Shown piece by piece: positions 29,841-38,727 of a DNA stretch of 64,000 nt. Each line of letters opens with the position of its first letter. The stretch's first letter is position 1. The notes under the pieces were generated by a model, which saw nothing but the letters and a program-made list of their open reading frames with translations, was not told the DNA's origin and ran no database searches. Origin of the DNA: Corynebacterium riegelii. Its GTDB lineage: Bacteria; Actinomycetota; Actinomycetes; Mycobacteriales; Mycobacteriaceae. The position numbers were made by a program, and so were the translations under genes. The DNA is taken from assembly GCF_016728505.1 (NCBI RefSeq), contig NZ_CP068159.1:496001-560000 (forward strand), given 5' to 3'.

Positions 29841-30121
29841 TTATCCACAGGCCCTGTGGACAATTGCGCAAAACCAGTGCGAGTTGTCCACAGCCACCCC
29901 GCCGGCCCTGTGGAATTCTTGTGGAATCACGCCGCAAACGCACAGCAACCCATCACATCAACGCAGCTCAAGCTATATACATGCAAAACCGCACCGGAGC
30001 GAACAAACGGGGGATAACTCCCCTGACCACGAGGTTTGACAAGCCCATTTTTGGCACTCAACACAGCGACACGCCGCCTGCGCTGGCATTCTTATGCGCT
30101 ACTTATCCACAATTGTTCACA
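29841..30121. promoter_or_regulatory. DnaA-box cluster upstream of dnaB
   Basis: Boxes seen: TTATCCACA (29841-29849), TGTGGACAA = reverse TTGTCCACA (29855-29863), TTGTCCACA (29884-29892), weak TGTGGAATT (29909-29917), TTATCCACA (30103-30111) and TTGTTCACA (30113-30121). Two are perfect consensus boxes and two match the TTGTCCACA form common in actinobacteria. A+T-richer sequence (CAAGCTATATACATGCAAAA) lies between the clusters. The 345-bp gap holds no gene. Likely roles are DnaA regulation of dnaB or DnaA titration. Confidence 0.72.
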
Positions 30122-30141
30122 GGGGTGGCGCGGGGGTGGAA

Positions 30142-30816
30142 TCACTCTTCGTGCGCGGCCCAGTCGGCCATGTACTCCGCAATGCCGTGCGGGTCAGCCA
30201 GAAAGTCGCGCATGGCCCGAAACGCCATCGTCTCCTCCACGGCCACGCCGCGGGTCATGCCGTGCTCGCCCACCTCCACAATCTCCGCGCCAGGCACACC
30301 CAGCAGGATTGGCGAGTGCGCCACCATCACCACCTGCGTATCTGGGCGTCCCAAAGCATGCAGCTGCGCGAGTAACGCCATTTGGGAGATGGCGGAGAGG
30401 CCCGATTCGGGCTCATCAAGCAGGTAGAGCGCGTTCGGCTGCATCCGGGACGTCACCTCCAGCACGGACTCCCCGTGCGAGCGCCCGCCAAACTCCGTGA
30501 TCGCCGTGTGCGTCTCCCCGCGCAAAAAGTACCCGGCAACCTTCGCCCGCGGCCCAGTGGCAAGCGTCAGCGCCCCAAACATCGGGTCATGAGCCCCAGG
30601 CTTATCGACGCCCCACGCCCCACCCTCAACCGCAAACCCCCACGCCCTGGCGACCCCCTCCAACAGCGTGGATTTGCCCACCCCGTTGCCGCCGGTAAAC
30701 ACCGTGATTGGCCGACGGAAGTCGAAGCCGAACTCCGCCACGTGCGCAATCGCGGGCGTGTCTAGGGCCCACGCGGGAGCCTTCGTGGCGTCGATGGAGA
30801 TGCGGGTGATAAACAT
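30142..30816 (-). CDS. AAA/ABC-type ATPase, SMC-like small family (copy 1)
   Basis: A 224-residue stand-alone ATPase. Walker A is GGNGVGKST, the ABC-like region contains FLRGETHT and SHGES, Walker B is LYLLDEPESGLS, and the switch histidine is in VMVAHSP. There is no membrane domain or transporter partner beside it. It resembles the next gene (30837-31526) throughout, so the pair arose by tandem duplication. Proteins of this form in actinobacteria are annotated only as AAA-family ATPases. ATG 30816 is preferred over the TTG one codon earlier. Function unknown. Confidence 0.75.
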   Translation of the reverse strand: MFITRISIDATKAPAWALDTPAIAHVAEFGFDFRRPITVFTGGNGVGKSTLLEGVARAWGFAVEGGAWGVDKPGAHDPMFGALTLATGPRAKVAGYFLRGETHTAITEFGGRSHGESVLEVTSRMQPNALYLLDEPESGLSAISQMALLAQLHALGRPDTQVVMVAHSPILLGVPGAEIVEVGEHGMTRGVAVEETMAFRAMRDFLADPHGIAEYMADWAAHEE

Positions 30817-30836
30817 CAACTACAAAGACTAGAGCC

Positions 30837-31526
30837 TCACTCGGGGCTTGTGAGGTAGGCGGCGGTGCCAGCAGGGTCGTTGATGAATTCGCGGGTGGCG
30901 GTGAGGGGCTCGCAGGCGTCGAAAAGCAAAGGCTCCAAGGTGGGAACCTCAAGGATGCGGGCCTCCGGGATGGCCAGCAGCACCGGCGAGTGGGTGGCCA
31001 TGAGGATTTGGGCGCCGCGGCGGGCCAGGACGGTGAGGCGGCCGAGGAGTTCGAGTTGGGAGAAGACGGACAGGCCATCTTCGGGCTCATCAAGAATGAT
31101 CAGCGTTTCGGGGCCGAGGCGGGTGCGCGCGAGGTCCATGATGCCCTCGCCGTGGCTGCGCAGTGGAAGGCCCACCAGCGCGTCGTCGGGGCCGAGGCTG
31201 GCGTGGTAGTTGGCCAGGGTGAGGTAGGTTTCGCCGCGGAGGAAGTAGACGTCGCGAGGGTTTTTGCGGCGCGTCAGTGTCAGGGCCTCGTGCAAAAGCG
31301 AGTGGTCGGCCGCCTCGAAGCGTGCGTTCCTGGAACCGCCCGCCGCGTTCGCGCCGGCTGCAATCGCAATCGCTTCGATGAGCGTGGACTTGCCCGCACC
31401 GTTGTCGCCAGTCAGGATGGTCACCTGCGCCAGCTCCAGCGGCCGTTGGGCGAGCTGGCGCACCACGGGAAGGCCAGCGGCGTAGCCCACCACCGGGGCG
31501 TCAATGCGAACGCGGGTAACAAACAT
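30837..31526 (-). CDS. AAA/ABC-type ATPase, SMC-like small family (copy 2)
   Basis: A 229-residue paralogue of the adjacent ATPase. It shares the opening MFVTRVRIDAP (MFITRISIDAT in copy 1), Walker A GDNGAGKST, FLRGETYLT, SHGEG, Walker B LIILDEPEDGLS and MATHSP. ATG 31526 aligns with the start of copy 1, and the longer frame upstream is rejected. The 20-bp gap and common orientation indicate an operon. The unusual clamp-like arrangement without partner domains suggests regulation of another factor, but that is speculation. Confidence 0.75.
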   Translation of the reverse strand: MFVTRVRIDAPVVGYAAGLPVVRQLAQRPLELAQVTILTGDNGAGKSTLIEAIAIAAGANAAGGSRNARFEAADHSLLHEALTLTRRKNPRDVYFLRGETYLTLANYHASLGPDDALVGLPLRSHGEGIMDLARTRLGPETLIILDEPEDGLSVFSQLELLGRLTVLARRGAQILMATHSPVLLAIPEARILEVPTLEPLLFDACEPLTATREFINDPAGTAAYLTSPE

Positions 31527-31542
31527 AGCGTCAGTTGCAGCG

Positions 31543-32313
31543 CTAGTGCAGGCCCGCCGGCAGCGGCACCGCCGCATCAACCGCCAACAAGAACCCGTAC
31601 GCCGTACCGGAAGCGATGCCGATGATGTTCACGCTGCCATCCGGATTCAGCGTGTACACCGGCGCGCCTGAGTCACCCTGCCACGCCAAGATCGCCACCG
31701 CGATCTCACCCGTATCCGGGTTCACGTTGAGCACGCGCCCGCAGGTGCGGGAGGTACGCCCGCCGTCTTTGCACACCACGTCCCACTGCTTGACGCTGGT
31801 CACCGGCTGCCTTGAAACAACCGCACGGTTCGGGTGCACGCGCTGCGCGAACTGGCTCACCGCGTGATTCGCACCAAAAAACGGCAAGTCAACATAGCCG
31901 CCGCGCACCACGGAAGCGTTCACCGCGTCCCCCGGCAGGCGGAACCACGCCACGTCCGTCAACGCACCGCCCAGGGTGTTATCGCCCTCGTATGTATAGC
32001 CAGAGTCACGAAGGTCCGAGAGCAACGTGCGCCCATCCACCGCGTATACCGCCACCGGACGCGCCCCACCAATCGGCGCCAAACAATGCCCCGCCGTCAC
32101 CCCATACAGCGCCCCACCACGCTGCGCCACCGAATTCAACGTGCAACCATAACGCGCACCGTTCGAGTACTGGATGCGGATCACGTCACCCGGGTGCACC
32201 ACCACCGCGGCAGACGCCGCCGGCGCCGCTAGCAAGGAAGCCACTAACAAGGAAAGAGCCATAACAACAGCGACAACAGCGCCCGAAACGGCACGCGCAG
32301 CACGAAACACCAT
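31543..32313 (-). CDS. Secreted trypsin-like serine protease (S1 family)
   Basis: A 256-residue exported protease. The signal peptide (about 1-36) ends in PAASA. The catalytic triad is visible as His in GVTAGHCLA, Asp in TDVAWFRLP and Ser in WQGDSGAPVY. Paired cysteines occur around TAGHC and in VVCKDGGRTSRTCGRVLN, suggesting disulfides. ATG 32313 is favoured because a minus-strand TAGAAT (32326-32321) lies seven bases before it, consistent with a leaderless mRNA; ATG 32322 is the alternative. No pro-domain is evident. Substrate unknown. Confidence 0.85.
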   Translation of the reverse strand: MVFRAARAVSGAVVAVVMALSLLVASLLAAPAASAAVVVHPGDVIRIQYSNGARYGCTLNSVAQRGGALYGVTAGHCLAPIGGARPVAVYAVDGRTLLSDLRDSGYTYEGDNTLGGALTDVAWFRLPGDAVNASVVRGGYVDLPFFGANHAVSQFAQRVHPNRAVVSRQPVTSVKQWDVVCKDGGRTSRTCGRVLNVNPDTGEIAVAILAWQGDSGAPVYTLNPDGSVNIIGIASGTAYGFLLAVDAAVPLPAGLH

Positions 32314-32348
32314 GCTGGTCATTCTAACCAGCGCCCAGGCACGAAAAA

Positions 32349-32385
32349 GCCGCGGGGCCCGCTCCTCACAAGCGGGCCCCGCGGC
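32349..32385 (-). terminator. Terminator of rpsF-ssb-rplI operon
   Basis: A 15-bp perfect stem, GCCGCGGGGCCCGCT (32349-32363) with its complement at 32371-32385, is followed on the minus strand by TTTTTCG. It lies 60 bp beyond the rplI stop. Confidence 0.85.
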
Positions 32386-32444
32386 CAAAATGCTGTTGTC
32401 GTGGATTGCGTTATGGGTGGTTCACGCAATCGTCGTCAAGCAAA

Positions 32445-32897
32445 CTATGCTCCAACGACCTCGAAGTTAATCTTGCCTTCCACATCGTCGTGGAGAGCAA
32501 CCTTCACCTGGAAACCGCCGGTCTTCTTCACAAGACCCTTCGGCACGGTGATGCGACGCTTGTCCAGCGACGGGCCACCAGCAGCCTTCACCGCATCAGC
32601 GATGTCAGCCGGGGTGACGGAGCCGAACAGCTTACCGTTCTCAGCGGTGCGCACGGCAACCTTCACGCCGGTCAGCTGGTCCAGCTGGTCACGCAGCTCC
32701 TTTGCGTGCTCCAGGTCGCGCACCTGGCGGTCAGCCTGGGCACGCTTGATGTCTGCAATCTGCTTCTCCGCGCCGCGGGTAGCCGGGATGGCCAGGCCGC
32801 GCGGCAGCAGGAGGTTACGGCCGTATCCGTCCTTGACCTCGACGATATCGCCGGGCTCACCAAGGTTCTCAACGGCAGCGGTGAGGATCAGTTTCAT
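32445..32897 (-). CDS. rplI: 50S ribosomal protein L9
   Basis: A 150-residue 23S-binding protein bridging domains of the large subunit. The N-terminal domain MKLILTAAVENLGEPGDIVE, with GYGRNLLLPRGLAIPAT, is the family signature, followed by the long connecting helix (about 42-75) and the C-terminal domain ending HDDVEGKINFEVVGA. Length is normal. It is the last gene of the rpsF-ssb-rplI operon; rpsR, which sits between ssb and rplI in mycobacteria, is absent here. Confidence 0.96.
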   Translation of the reverse strand: MKLILTAAVENLGEPGDIVEVKDGYGRNLLLPRGLAIPATRGAEKQIADIKRAQADRQVRDLEHAKELRDQLDQLTGVKVAVRTAENGKLFGSVTPADIADAVKAAGGPSLDKRRITVPKGLVKKTGGFQVKVALHDDVEGKINFEVVGA

Positions 32898-32959
32898 GAA
32901 TCCTAACCTTCCTTCTGGTTGAAAAGTTTGAGTGTGGTTTTCGTAAAAAAGAAGCGTGT

Positions 32960-33532
32960 TTAGAACGGTGGCTCATCATCCATACCGCCGAACGAGTCGG
33001 ACGACGGTGCGGAGTTCCACGGGTCATTCGCAGGCTGCTGCTGTTGCTGTTGCTGCGGCTGCTGCGAAAACTGTTGCGGCTGGGACTGCCCGAACCCGCC
33101 CTGGTTTTGTGCCGGGGCTTGCTGGTTCTGACGCTGGCCACCAAAGTTTCCGTTCCCGCCCTCACGCGTGGTCCGGGCAATCTTGGCGGTGGCGTACCTC
33201 AGGGACGGTCCAACCTCATCGACCTCGACCTCGAAGACAGTGCGGTTCTCACCCTCGCGGGTTTGGTAGGAGCGCTGCTTCAGGCGGCCCGTCACAATGA
33301 CGCGCATGCCTTTGGTCAGGGTTTCGGCGACGTTCTCTGCCATTTGGCGCCAGCAGTTGCAGGTTAGAAACAGTGCATCGCCGTCTTCGAACTGGTTCGT
33401 CTCTCGGTTGTATGTCCGCGGGGTGGACGCGATGCGGAAGCTTGCTACGGCTGCTCCGCTGGGGATGAACCGCAGCTCTGGGTCTGCAACGAGGTTGCCT
33501 ACAACGGTGATTTGAGTATCGCCTTGAGCCAT
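32960..33532 (-). CDS. ssb: Single-stranded DNA-binding protein
   Basis: A 190-residue protein that coats single-stranded DNA and recruits repair and replication proteins. The OB-fold (about 1-115) starts [20 protein letters not shown] and includes [19 protein letters not shown] Gly/Gln-rich linker with a polyglutamine run follows (about 125-170). The acidic protein-interaction tip is the intact DDEPPF at the C-terminus. ATG 33532 is the proper start; the longer frame overlaps rpsF. Second gene of the operon, 17 bp after rpsF. Confidence 0.96.
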   Translation of the reverse strand: MAQGDTQITVVGNLVADPELRFIPSGAAVASFRIASTPRTYNRETNQFEDGDALFLTCNCWRQMAENVAETLTKGMRVIVTGRLKQRSYQTREGENRTVFEVEVDEVGPSLRYATAKIARTTREGGNGNFGGQRQNQQAPAQNQGGFGQSQPQQFSQQPQQQQQQQPANDPWNSAPSSDSFGGMDDEPPF

Positions 33533-33549
33533 GTCCGTTTCCTTTGCTC

Positions 33550-33837
33550 TTACTTGTCTGTACGCAGCACCTTGGTGCGCAGGACGTTCTCGTTCAGGCT
33601 CAGAACGCGGTCGAGCTCTGCGACGGTGTCGGACTCGCACTCGAGGTTGAGCACCGCGTAGATGCCTTCTTCCTTCTTGTTGATCGGGTATGCAAGGCGC
33701 TGCTTGCCCCACACATCAACCTTTTCCACCTTGCCGCCATCCTTGCGGACGTTCTCGAGGAACTTGTCCAGGGACGGGGCGACGGTGCGCTCATCCTGCT
33801 GCGGATCGAGGATGATCATTACTTCGTAGTGACGCAC
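33550..33837 (-). CDS. rpsF: 30S ribosomal protein S6
   Basis: A 95-residue small-subunit protein. The N-terminus [15 protein letters not shown] and [20 protein letters not shown] are the family hallmarks. I chose GTG 33837, giving MRHYEVM, because that matches S6 N-termini and a strong AGGAGG lies upstream at about eleven bases. The ATGs at 33849 and 33846 would overlap or crowd that ribosome site. First gene of the rpsF-ssb-rplI operon. Confidence 0.93.
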   Translation of the reverse strand: MRHYEVMIILDPQQDERTVAPSLDKFLENVRKDGGKVEKVDVWGKQRLAYPINKKEEGIYAVLNLECESDTVAELDRVLSLNENVLRTKVLRTDK

Positions 33838-33997
33838 GGACCTCATCACCTCCTATGGTCTTTGTTTTCTTCGGCCATCACCCTTGTGGCGATGGCAGGA
33901 GGGTCGCTTGGCGTCAAGCAACCTTGCTAGGGTACCCCAGATTCGGGGGTCCGCCAAAAGGGGCTTTTTGCTTATCGACGCCTCCCTGCCCTCACGG

Positions 33998-34192
33998 TCA
34001 TCCGCCGGGGTTCGGGGCTGCGCCGAAGACGGCGAGGGTAACAGGGATGACGGTCATGAAAAGAAACGCTGCGATGCCCAGGGTGATGGCGAGGGTGGTG
34101 CGTTTTTGCGTCGTGAAGTAAAAGGCTCCAAGGAACAGGATGAAGGCCACCGCGATGGACACAATGCCGGCGATAGTTGTGGCGTTAAGCAT
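33998..34192 (-). CDS. Small two-helix membrane protein
   Basis: A 64-residue protein with two hydrophobic helices (about 6-27 and 34-55) joined by a basic loop TTQKRTT, ending FGAAPNPGG. It overlaps the end of the GT87 gene by 8 bp (34185-34192) on the same strand, so it is co-transcribed and probably translationally coupled. Function is unknown; an accessory role for the membrane glycosyltransferase is inferred from coupling only. Confidence 0.65.
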   Translation of the reverse strand: MLNATTIAGIVSIAVAFILFLGAFYFTTQKRTTLAITLGIAAFLFMTVIPVTLAVFGAAPNPGG

Positions 34193-35639
34193 GGGCGGGC
34201 TCCTGCCAGTCGGTGGGGCGGGTAAGCAGCGGGTCGTGGCCGTTGTGTGCCTGGGCGACGATGTCGGGGCGGCGGCCGAAGAGTTGCTGGACAACCAGAA
34301 CCATGATGGTGACGATGAGCGCGTCACGGCAGATGATCACGATGTCGAGCACTTCGCCCGGCAGGCCCAGGTTGTCGGTGCCAAGCATGTGCCACATCAG
34401 TACCGGCCAGACCATCATGTCCACCGTCATCCACGTCAGAAGCAGTTTCCAGTGCGGCAGCGCGAGCACCGCCGGGACGATGAGCCAGATGGAGTACTGG
34501 GGGCTCCACACCTTGTTAAACAGCAGGAAGAAGCCAACGATGAGGCAGAGCAGCTCCGCCACGCGCGGCTCCTTCGGCGCCTTGAGTCCCATGATCAGCA
34601 CGGCCAGGCAGCCGGCGGCAAACAGGACGAATGTGACGGTGTTGAGGATGACGGGTGCGCCCTCGCCGGAGTCGAAACCCGACCAGCCGAAGGTGCGCGA
34701 GATCACCGCGTAGATGGTGGTCCACTCCCAGCCGCGGTCCGTGTTGAGGCGGTTGAACTCGCCCCAGGCGTCCGCGTTGCGCAGGTAGACGGGCACGTTG
34801 ATCACAAGCCAGGTAACCACGGTGGCGGCGAGCATCTTGAAAAACGGCACGAGGTTGCGCTTGCGAATGGCGATGGTCAGGTACGCGCCCAACACAAACA
34901 GTGGCCAAAGTTTGAACGAGGTGCCGGCGCCGATCAGGATTCCGGCCAGCCACCACTTCTTGTTGCGCGCCGCCAGAAGGGCTGCGACCAGGAAGAAGAT
35001 GGACGGGATGTCCCAGTTGGTAAACGCGTGCATGATCAAAAGCGGAGAGCCGACCACAAGCAGGGTGTCCCAGATGCGGTTGCCGGCAAGTTCCGCCACC
35101 ATGCGGGCGGTGCAGATCCAAATGATGGACAAAAACAGCACCGTCATCCAGAAGTACCAACCCACCTCTGGCAAAAACCTGCTGGCCACGAAGTAGGTGT
35201 TGCGGGAGATAAACGCGGTGAACTGTTGGAACAGGCCAGCCAACACCGGGTATTCCATGTAGCGCGTCAGGCCGTCTTCAACCCAGGAGTAGTCATAGAC
35301 AAAGCCGGGCTGGTCTAGGCCGCGGGCGCCGTAGAGCGGGACGATGTCGTTGTAGCAAAAGGAGGTGAACTGGCGGTTGCCGTCCCAGTTCAGTTGCATC
35401 ACGCCGTCATCATCCGGCTTGCCTAAAGAGCAGTTCGCCTTGGACAGCCCACCTAACGTAAGGAACACGTAGGCGAGGGCGAAGATGGCGCGCAGCGGCG
35501 TCCAAAAGCGGGCGCGGCCGATTTGCGCGTAGCGGCCCATCGGCCCGCCAAGGTAGTCCACCCAACCTTTGGCCAGCGGCTCTGTACGCCCGGGCTGGAC
35601 GCGGTGCTTAGGATCCGGCCAGGTCTGGGTCGCGGTCAT
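34185..35639 (-). CDS. GT87-family polyprenyl-phosphate-dependent mannosyltransferase-like protein (DUF2029)
   Basis: A 484-residue membrane glycosyltransferase with about ten hydrophobic segments. The large first periplasmic loop with acidic residues (CSLGKPDDDGV, YDYSWVEDGLTRYMEYPVL) fits GT-C enzymes using lipid-linked mannose donors. The position next to ponA and upstream of rpsF is conserved in mycolic-acid bacteria (Rv0051-type genes). A cell-envelope glycan such as lipomannan or a glycoprotein is a likely product, but the acceptor cannot be read. It starts 9 bp after the ponA stop, in the same operon. Confidence 0.8.
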   Translation of the reverse strand: MTATQTWPDPKHRVQPGRTEPLAKGWVDYLGGPMGRYAQIGRARFWTPLRAIFALAYVFLTLGGLSKANCSLGKPDDDGVMQLNWDGNRQFTSFCYNDIVPLYGARGLDQPGFVYDYSWVEDGLTRYMEYPVLAGLFQQFTAFISRNTYFVASRFLPEVGWYFWMTVLFLSIIWICTARMVAELAGNRIWDTLLVVGSPLLIMHAFTNWDIPSIFFLVAALLAARNKKWWLAGILIGAGTSFKLWPLFVLGAYLTIAIRKRNLVPFFKMLAATVVTWLVINVPVYLRNADAWGEFNRLNTDRGWEWTTIYAVISRTFGWSGFDSGEGAPVILNTVTFVLFAAGCLAVLIMGLKAPKEPRVAELLCLIVGFFLLFNKVWSPQYSIWLIVPAVLALPHWKLLLTWMTVDMMVWPVLMWHMLGTDNLGLPGEVLDIVIICRDALIVTIMVLVVQQLFGRRPDIVAQAHNGHDPLLTRPTDWQEPAHA

Positions 35640-35648
35640 CGTGCTCCT

Positions 35649-37814
35649 TTATTGGAAGATGCTGTTGAGGTTGTCCAATGCGTCACTAATCGCGTCGCTA
35701 ATCGGCGGCGGGGGCGGCATCGGTGCCGGGGCGGGAACTGGTGCCGGCGCCGGTACCGGTTCACCTGGTGCAGGTGCCGCCGGGTCCTCCGCCGGGTCAG
35801 CTTCCTCAGACGGTGGCGTGGTGGTTGGCGTGTAGTAGTAGCTCGCGTCTCGGCCACCCAGGTTGGTGCCGCCGGAGTACGGCTTGACACCCCAGTAGAC
35901 CGGGCTGGCGGTTGGGAAGGCCTCGAACTCTTCGTTCTGCAGCGCCTCATCCAGCACGCCCTTCCAGATCCTGGTTGGTGTGTTGGAGCCGAACATGTTG
36001 CCGCCCCACTCGTTGAAGATGGCGGTTGTGTTGTCCGCGGTGCCAACCCACACAGCCACGGACAGTTGCGGGGTGCCGCCGACCATCCAGGCGTCCTTGT
36101 TCAAGCCGGTGTTGCCCAGCTGTGCGGTGCCGGTCTTGGCTGCGGCGGGGCGTCCGCCGGCGAGGGTGGCGTTGGAGTAGCCGACCACGGACTGCATCGC
36201 GTCAATGGTGTTGTCCGCAACCTGCTCTGCTACTCGACGCTCTGCGTACGTCTGATCCACCTCATAGAGCACCTCACCGTTGCCGTCCACAATCTTCTGC
36301 ACAAAGTGGGCCGGGTGGTACACGCCGCGCTCCAAAAGCGTGCCTACTGCCGACGCCATATCCAACACCCGCGACTGGTACTGACCCAGCACAATGCCTT
36401 CATACGGCTGGCCACCGTTTTCACGCAGGGTCACCGGAATACCCGGGATGGAACGGGCAACGCCCAAGGCGTGCGCCATGTCAGCGGTGTCCTGCGTGGT
36501 GTTGTCCAGGTCATCCTGGATACGCAGGTACGCGGTGTTGGAGGAGGTACGCGTGGCTTCCTTGGCGGTGATCACGCCGCCGCCACCGCCGTCCCAGTTG
36601 GTCACCTGGATGCCGCCGGGCAGCATCACCGGGGAGGAGTCAAAGGTATCCGTCAGCTTGATGCCCTGCTGCAGCGCAGAGGCAAGCGTGAAGATCTTGA
36701 ACGTGGAGCCGGTCTGCAGACCAGCGTTGGCGTAGTCCCAACCGTTCGGCTCATCGCCGCCGTAGTAGCCCACCACGCCGCCGGTGGAAGGATCAATAGC
36801 CACCACGCCCGTGCGCGCGTCTTCCTGCAGGTTAGCAAGGTTGTTGCGCGCAACGCGTTCCACGATCTCCTGCGTCCTCGGGTCAATGGTGGTGGTGATC
36901 TGCAGACCGCGGTTGGTCAGGTCATCTTCCGTAATGCCCAGGGACTCCAGCTCCGTGATCACCTGGTTCTTGATCAGGCCGTTCGGGCCGGTGGCCTCGG
37001 TGTATGGGGAGTAGGAGGCTGGGTCGCGCGTCTCCGGGTACTGCGCCGCGGCGCGCTCCTCTGGCGTGATCGCACCGGTTTCCACCATGCCGTCCATGAC
37101 GTAGTTCCAGCGCGCGTTTGCGCCGTCCGGGTTGGTCCACGGATCCAGCTGGGACGGCAGCTGGATGGAGGCAGCCAGCACGGCGCCTTCCTCCAGCGTC
37201 AGCTCGCTGGCCGGCTTGCCAAAGAACGCGTTTGCCGCAGCCTGGATGCCGTAGGCGTTGCGCCCGAAGTAGACAGTGTTGAGGTACGCGTTGAGGATCT
37301 CCTCCTTGCTCCAAGAGTTGGTCATCTTCACGGAGTAGACCAGCTCACGAGCCTTGCGCTCATAGGAGTGTTCGTTGCCCACAATCGCGTTCTTCACGTA
37401 CTGCTGGGTGATGGTGGAGCCACCGCCAGCGCCAACGTTGCCGGTGATCTGACCGATCGCGGCACGGGCGAAGCCGGTAAAGGAGAAGCCGGAGTTCTCC
37501 CAGAAGTCACGGTCCTCTGCTGCGAGGACGGCGTTTTGGACGTGCACCGGCACGCTATCAAGCGGGATTTGCACACGGTTGCCGTCCGGCGGCACCACGC
37601 GGGCAAGCTCCGTTGCGCCATCACTGAAATAGATGTTGGAGATCTGCGCTGTTTCAATCTCGCCCGGCTCCGGAATGCGGGCTTCGGCATATTTGATGCC
37701 AAACCACGTTGCCGGGATTGCAGCCAACAGCACAAGAAACAGCAGTAGCGCTAGGAGCCATTGCCCCCAGCGCGTCTTGGGTTTCTTCGCCTTCTTCTCC
37801 ACGTTCTCTGCCAC
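35649..37814 (-). CDS. ponA: Bifunctional class A penicillin-binding protein
   Basis: A 721-residue peptidoglycan synthase. A basic N-terminus is followed by one transmembrane helix (about 18-44). The glycosyltransferase domain has EDRDFWENSGFS and GGSTITQQYVKN with RKARELVYSVKM. The transpeptidase has Ser in GSTFKIF, SSN in RTSSNTA, and KTGTA. A Pro/Ala/Glu-rich tail (about 640-721) is typical of actinobacterial PonA. I chose GTG 37814 (MAENVEKKAKK) because the longer frame crosses the upstream intergenic DNA. First gene of the ponA-GT87-small membrane protein set. Confidence 0.94.
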   Translation of the reverse strand: MAENVEKKAKKPKTRWGQWLLALLLFLVLLAAIPATWFGIKYAEARIPEPGEIETAQISNIYFSDGATELARVVPPDGNRVQIPLDSVPVHVQNAVLAAEDRDFWENSGFSFTGFARAAIGQITGNVGAGGGSTITQQYVKNAIVGNEHSYERKARELVYSVKMTNSWSKEEILNAYLNTVYFGRNAYGIQAAANAFFGKPASELTLEEGAVLAASIQLPSQLDPWTNPDGANARWNYVMDGMVETGAITPEERAAAQYPETRDPASYSPYTEATGPNGLIKNQVITELESLGITEDDLTNRGLQITTTIDPRTQEIVERVARNNLANLQEDARTGVVAIDPSTGGVVGYYGGDEPNGWDYANAGLQTGSTFKIFTLASALQQGIKLTDTFDSSPVMLPGGIQVTNWDGGGGGVITAKEATRTSSNTAYLRIQDDLDNTTQDTADMAHALGVARSIPGIPVTLRENGGQPYEGIVLGQYQSRVLDMASAVGTLLERGVYHPAHFVQKIVDGNGEVLYEVDQTYAERRVAEQVADNTIDAMQSVVGYSNATLAGGRPAAAKTGTAQLGNTGLNKDAWMVGGTPQLSVAVWVGTADNTTAIFNEWGGNMFGSNTPTRIWKGVLDEALQNEEFEAFPTASPVYWGVKPYSGGTNLGGRDASYYYTPTTTPPSEEADPAEDPAAPAPGEPVPAPAPVPAPAPMPPPPPISDAISDALDNLNSIFQ

Positions 37815-37825
37815 AAAATGACACA

Positions 37826-38170
37826 CTACCTTGGCAGCTGCGCTGTAACCTCTTTGAGCAGGAAGTTCCACTTACAAGATTCGCAGACCTCTACAAGATG
37901 CACAGTAATTGGGCCCACTTCCTCCACCAGACGGGCAATCTCGGCCTCATCTCTTGCGGTGCCGCTGCGCCGGCCCAGGTTGTCCCCGTAAACCCAGCGG
38001 ACATAACGCAGGGCATCTTGCTTACAGACGGGGCATGCCACCTGTGCCTCAAACCCATGAAAACGTGCGGCTGTGATCAGGAGGTGGTCGGCGTCCAGGT
38101 AGGCGTCGGCAAGCAAAAGCCCCTGATGCAGATCCCTGAGTGTGGTGCGGCGCTGCCACCCGTGCGACAA
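37826..38170 (-). CDS. DUF5318 zinc-ribbon-like protein
   Basis: A protein of about 114 residues of unknown function, conserved in mycolic-acid actinobacteria near ponA. Two CxxC pairs are visible: CPVC and CESC, suggesting a zinc ribbon, with RYVRWVYGDNLGRRSGTARDE between them. The start is unresolved. Family N-termini suggest translation from about IVYTNELSHGW, but that codon is ATT and the next GTT; the nearest standard start is TTG 38170. The ATG at 38260 would overlap the divergent marR start and is unlikely. It lies 11 bp upstream of ponA and may be in its operon. Confidence 0.72.
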   Translation of the reverse strand: MSHGWQRRTTLRDLHQGLLLADAYLDADHLLITAARFHGFEAQVACPVCKQDALRYVRWVYGDNLGRRSGTARDEAEIARLVEEVGPITVHLVEVCESCKWNFLLKEVTAQLPR

Positions 38171-38245
38171 CTCGTTTGTGTAAACAATTTTTTTGCGTGT
38201 ACCATCGTCGGAAAACTTTAGATTTTTCAACCTTTGGGAACCTCC

Positions 38246-38716
38246 ATGTCCAACGAACAAGACGCTCTAGAGCTAGCCCGCCGCGTGCGCCCAGCCATGA
38301 CAAAGCTCTACGTTAGCTACTTCCGCACCGCCGAGCACTCAGAGCTGACCGGCCCGCAGCTGTCCATCATGACCCGGATCGCCGAGCACGGACCGAGCCG
38401 CATTAGCCAGCTTGCCGACGCCGAGGGCGTGCGCATGCCAACCGCCTCCAACACCATCAACCAGCTAGAAAAACGAGGCCTGGTCCAGCGCACCCGCGCC
38501 GTGGAAGACCGCCGCGGCGTCAGCGTCGAACTCACCGAGCTGGGCATGCAAGAGCTCAAGCGTGTGGGCGAAGAGCGTACCCAGTCCCTCGCCGAGATGA
38601 TCAGCACGCTGGATGAGAACCACCTCAAGCTGATCGAACAGGCCGCAGACGCCATCAACGCCCTGGCAGAAACCTACGCCGAGGCATCTTCTAAAAGGGA
38701 CCTGGAGCACAGCTAA
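38246..38716 (+). CDS. MarR-family transcriptional regulator
   Basis: A 156-residue winged-helix dimer. The DNA-binding core contains GPQLSIMTRIAEHGPSRIS, DAEGVRMPTASNTINQLEKRGLVQR and the wing AVEDRRGVSVELTELG. A long C-terminal helix completes the dimer interface. No cysteine of the OhrR type is present, so the ligand is unclear. ATG 38246 is used, and the upstream region lacks a Shine-Dalgarno. It is followed 11 bp later by a Usp-like gene, a possible target, and is divergent from DUF5318. Confidence 0.88.
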   Translation: MSNEQDALELARRVRPAMTKLYVSYFRTAEHSELTGPQLSIMTRIAEHGPSRISQLADAEGVRMPTASNTINQLEKRGLVQRTRAVEDRRGVSVELTELGMQELKRVGEERTQSLAEMISTLDENHLKLIEQAADAINALAETYAEASSKRDLEHS

Positions 38717-38727
38717 AGTAGTAACCG

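Noticed and set aside
29797-30141. Main chromosomal origin
   Set aside because: DnaA boxes are present, but dnaA, dnaN and recF are not nearby; a regulatory cluster is more economical.
37826-38260. Full-length DUF5318 frame from ATG 38260
   Set aside because: It would overlap the divergent marR start and its promoter, and the extra N-terminus does not look like the family.
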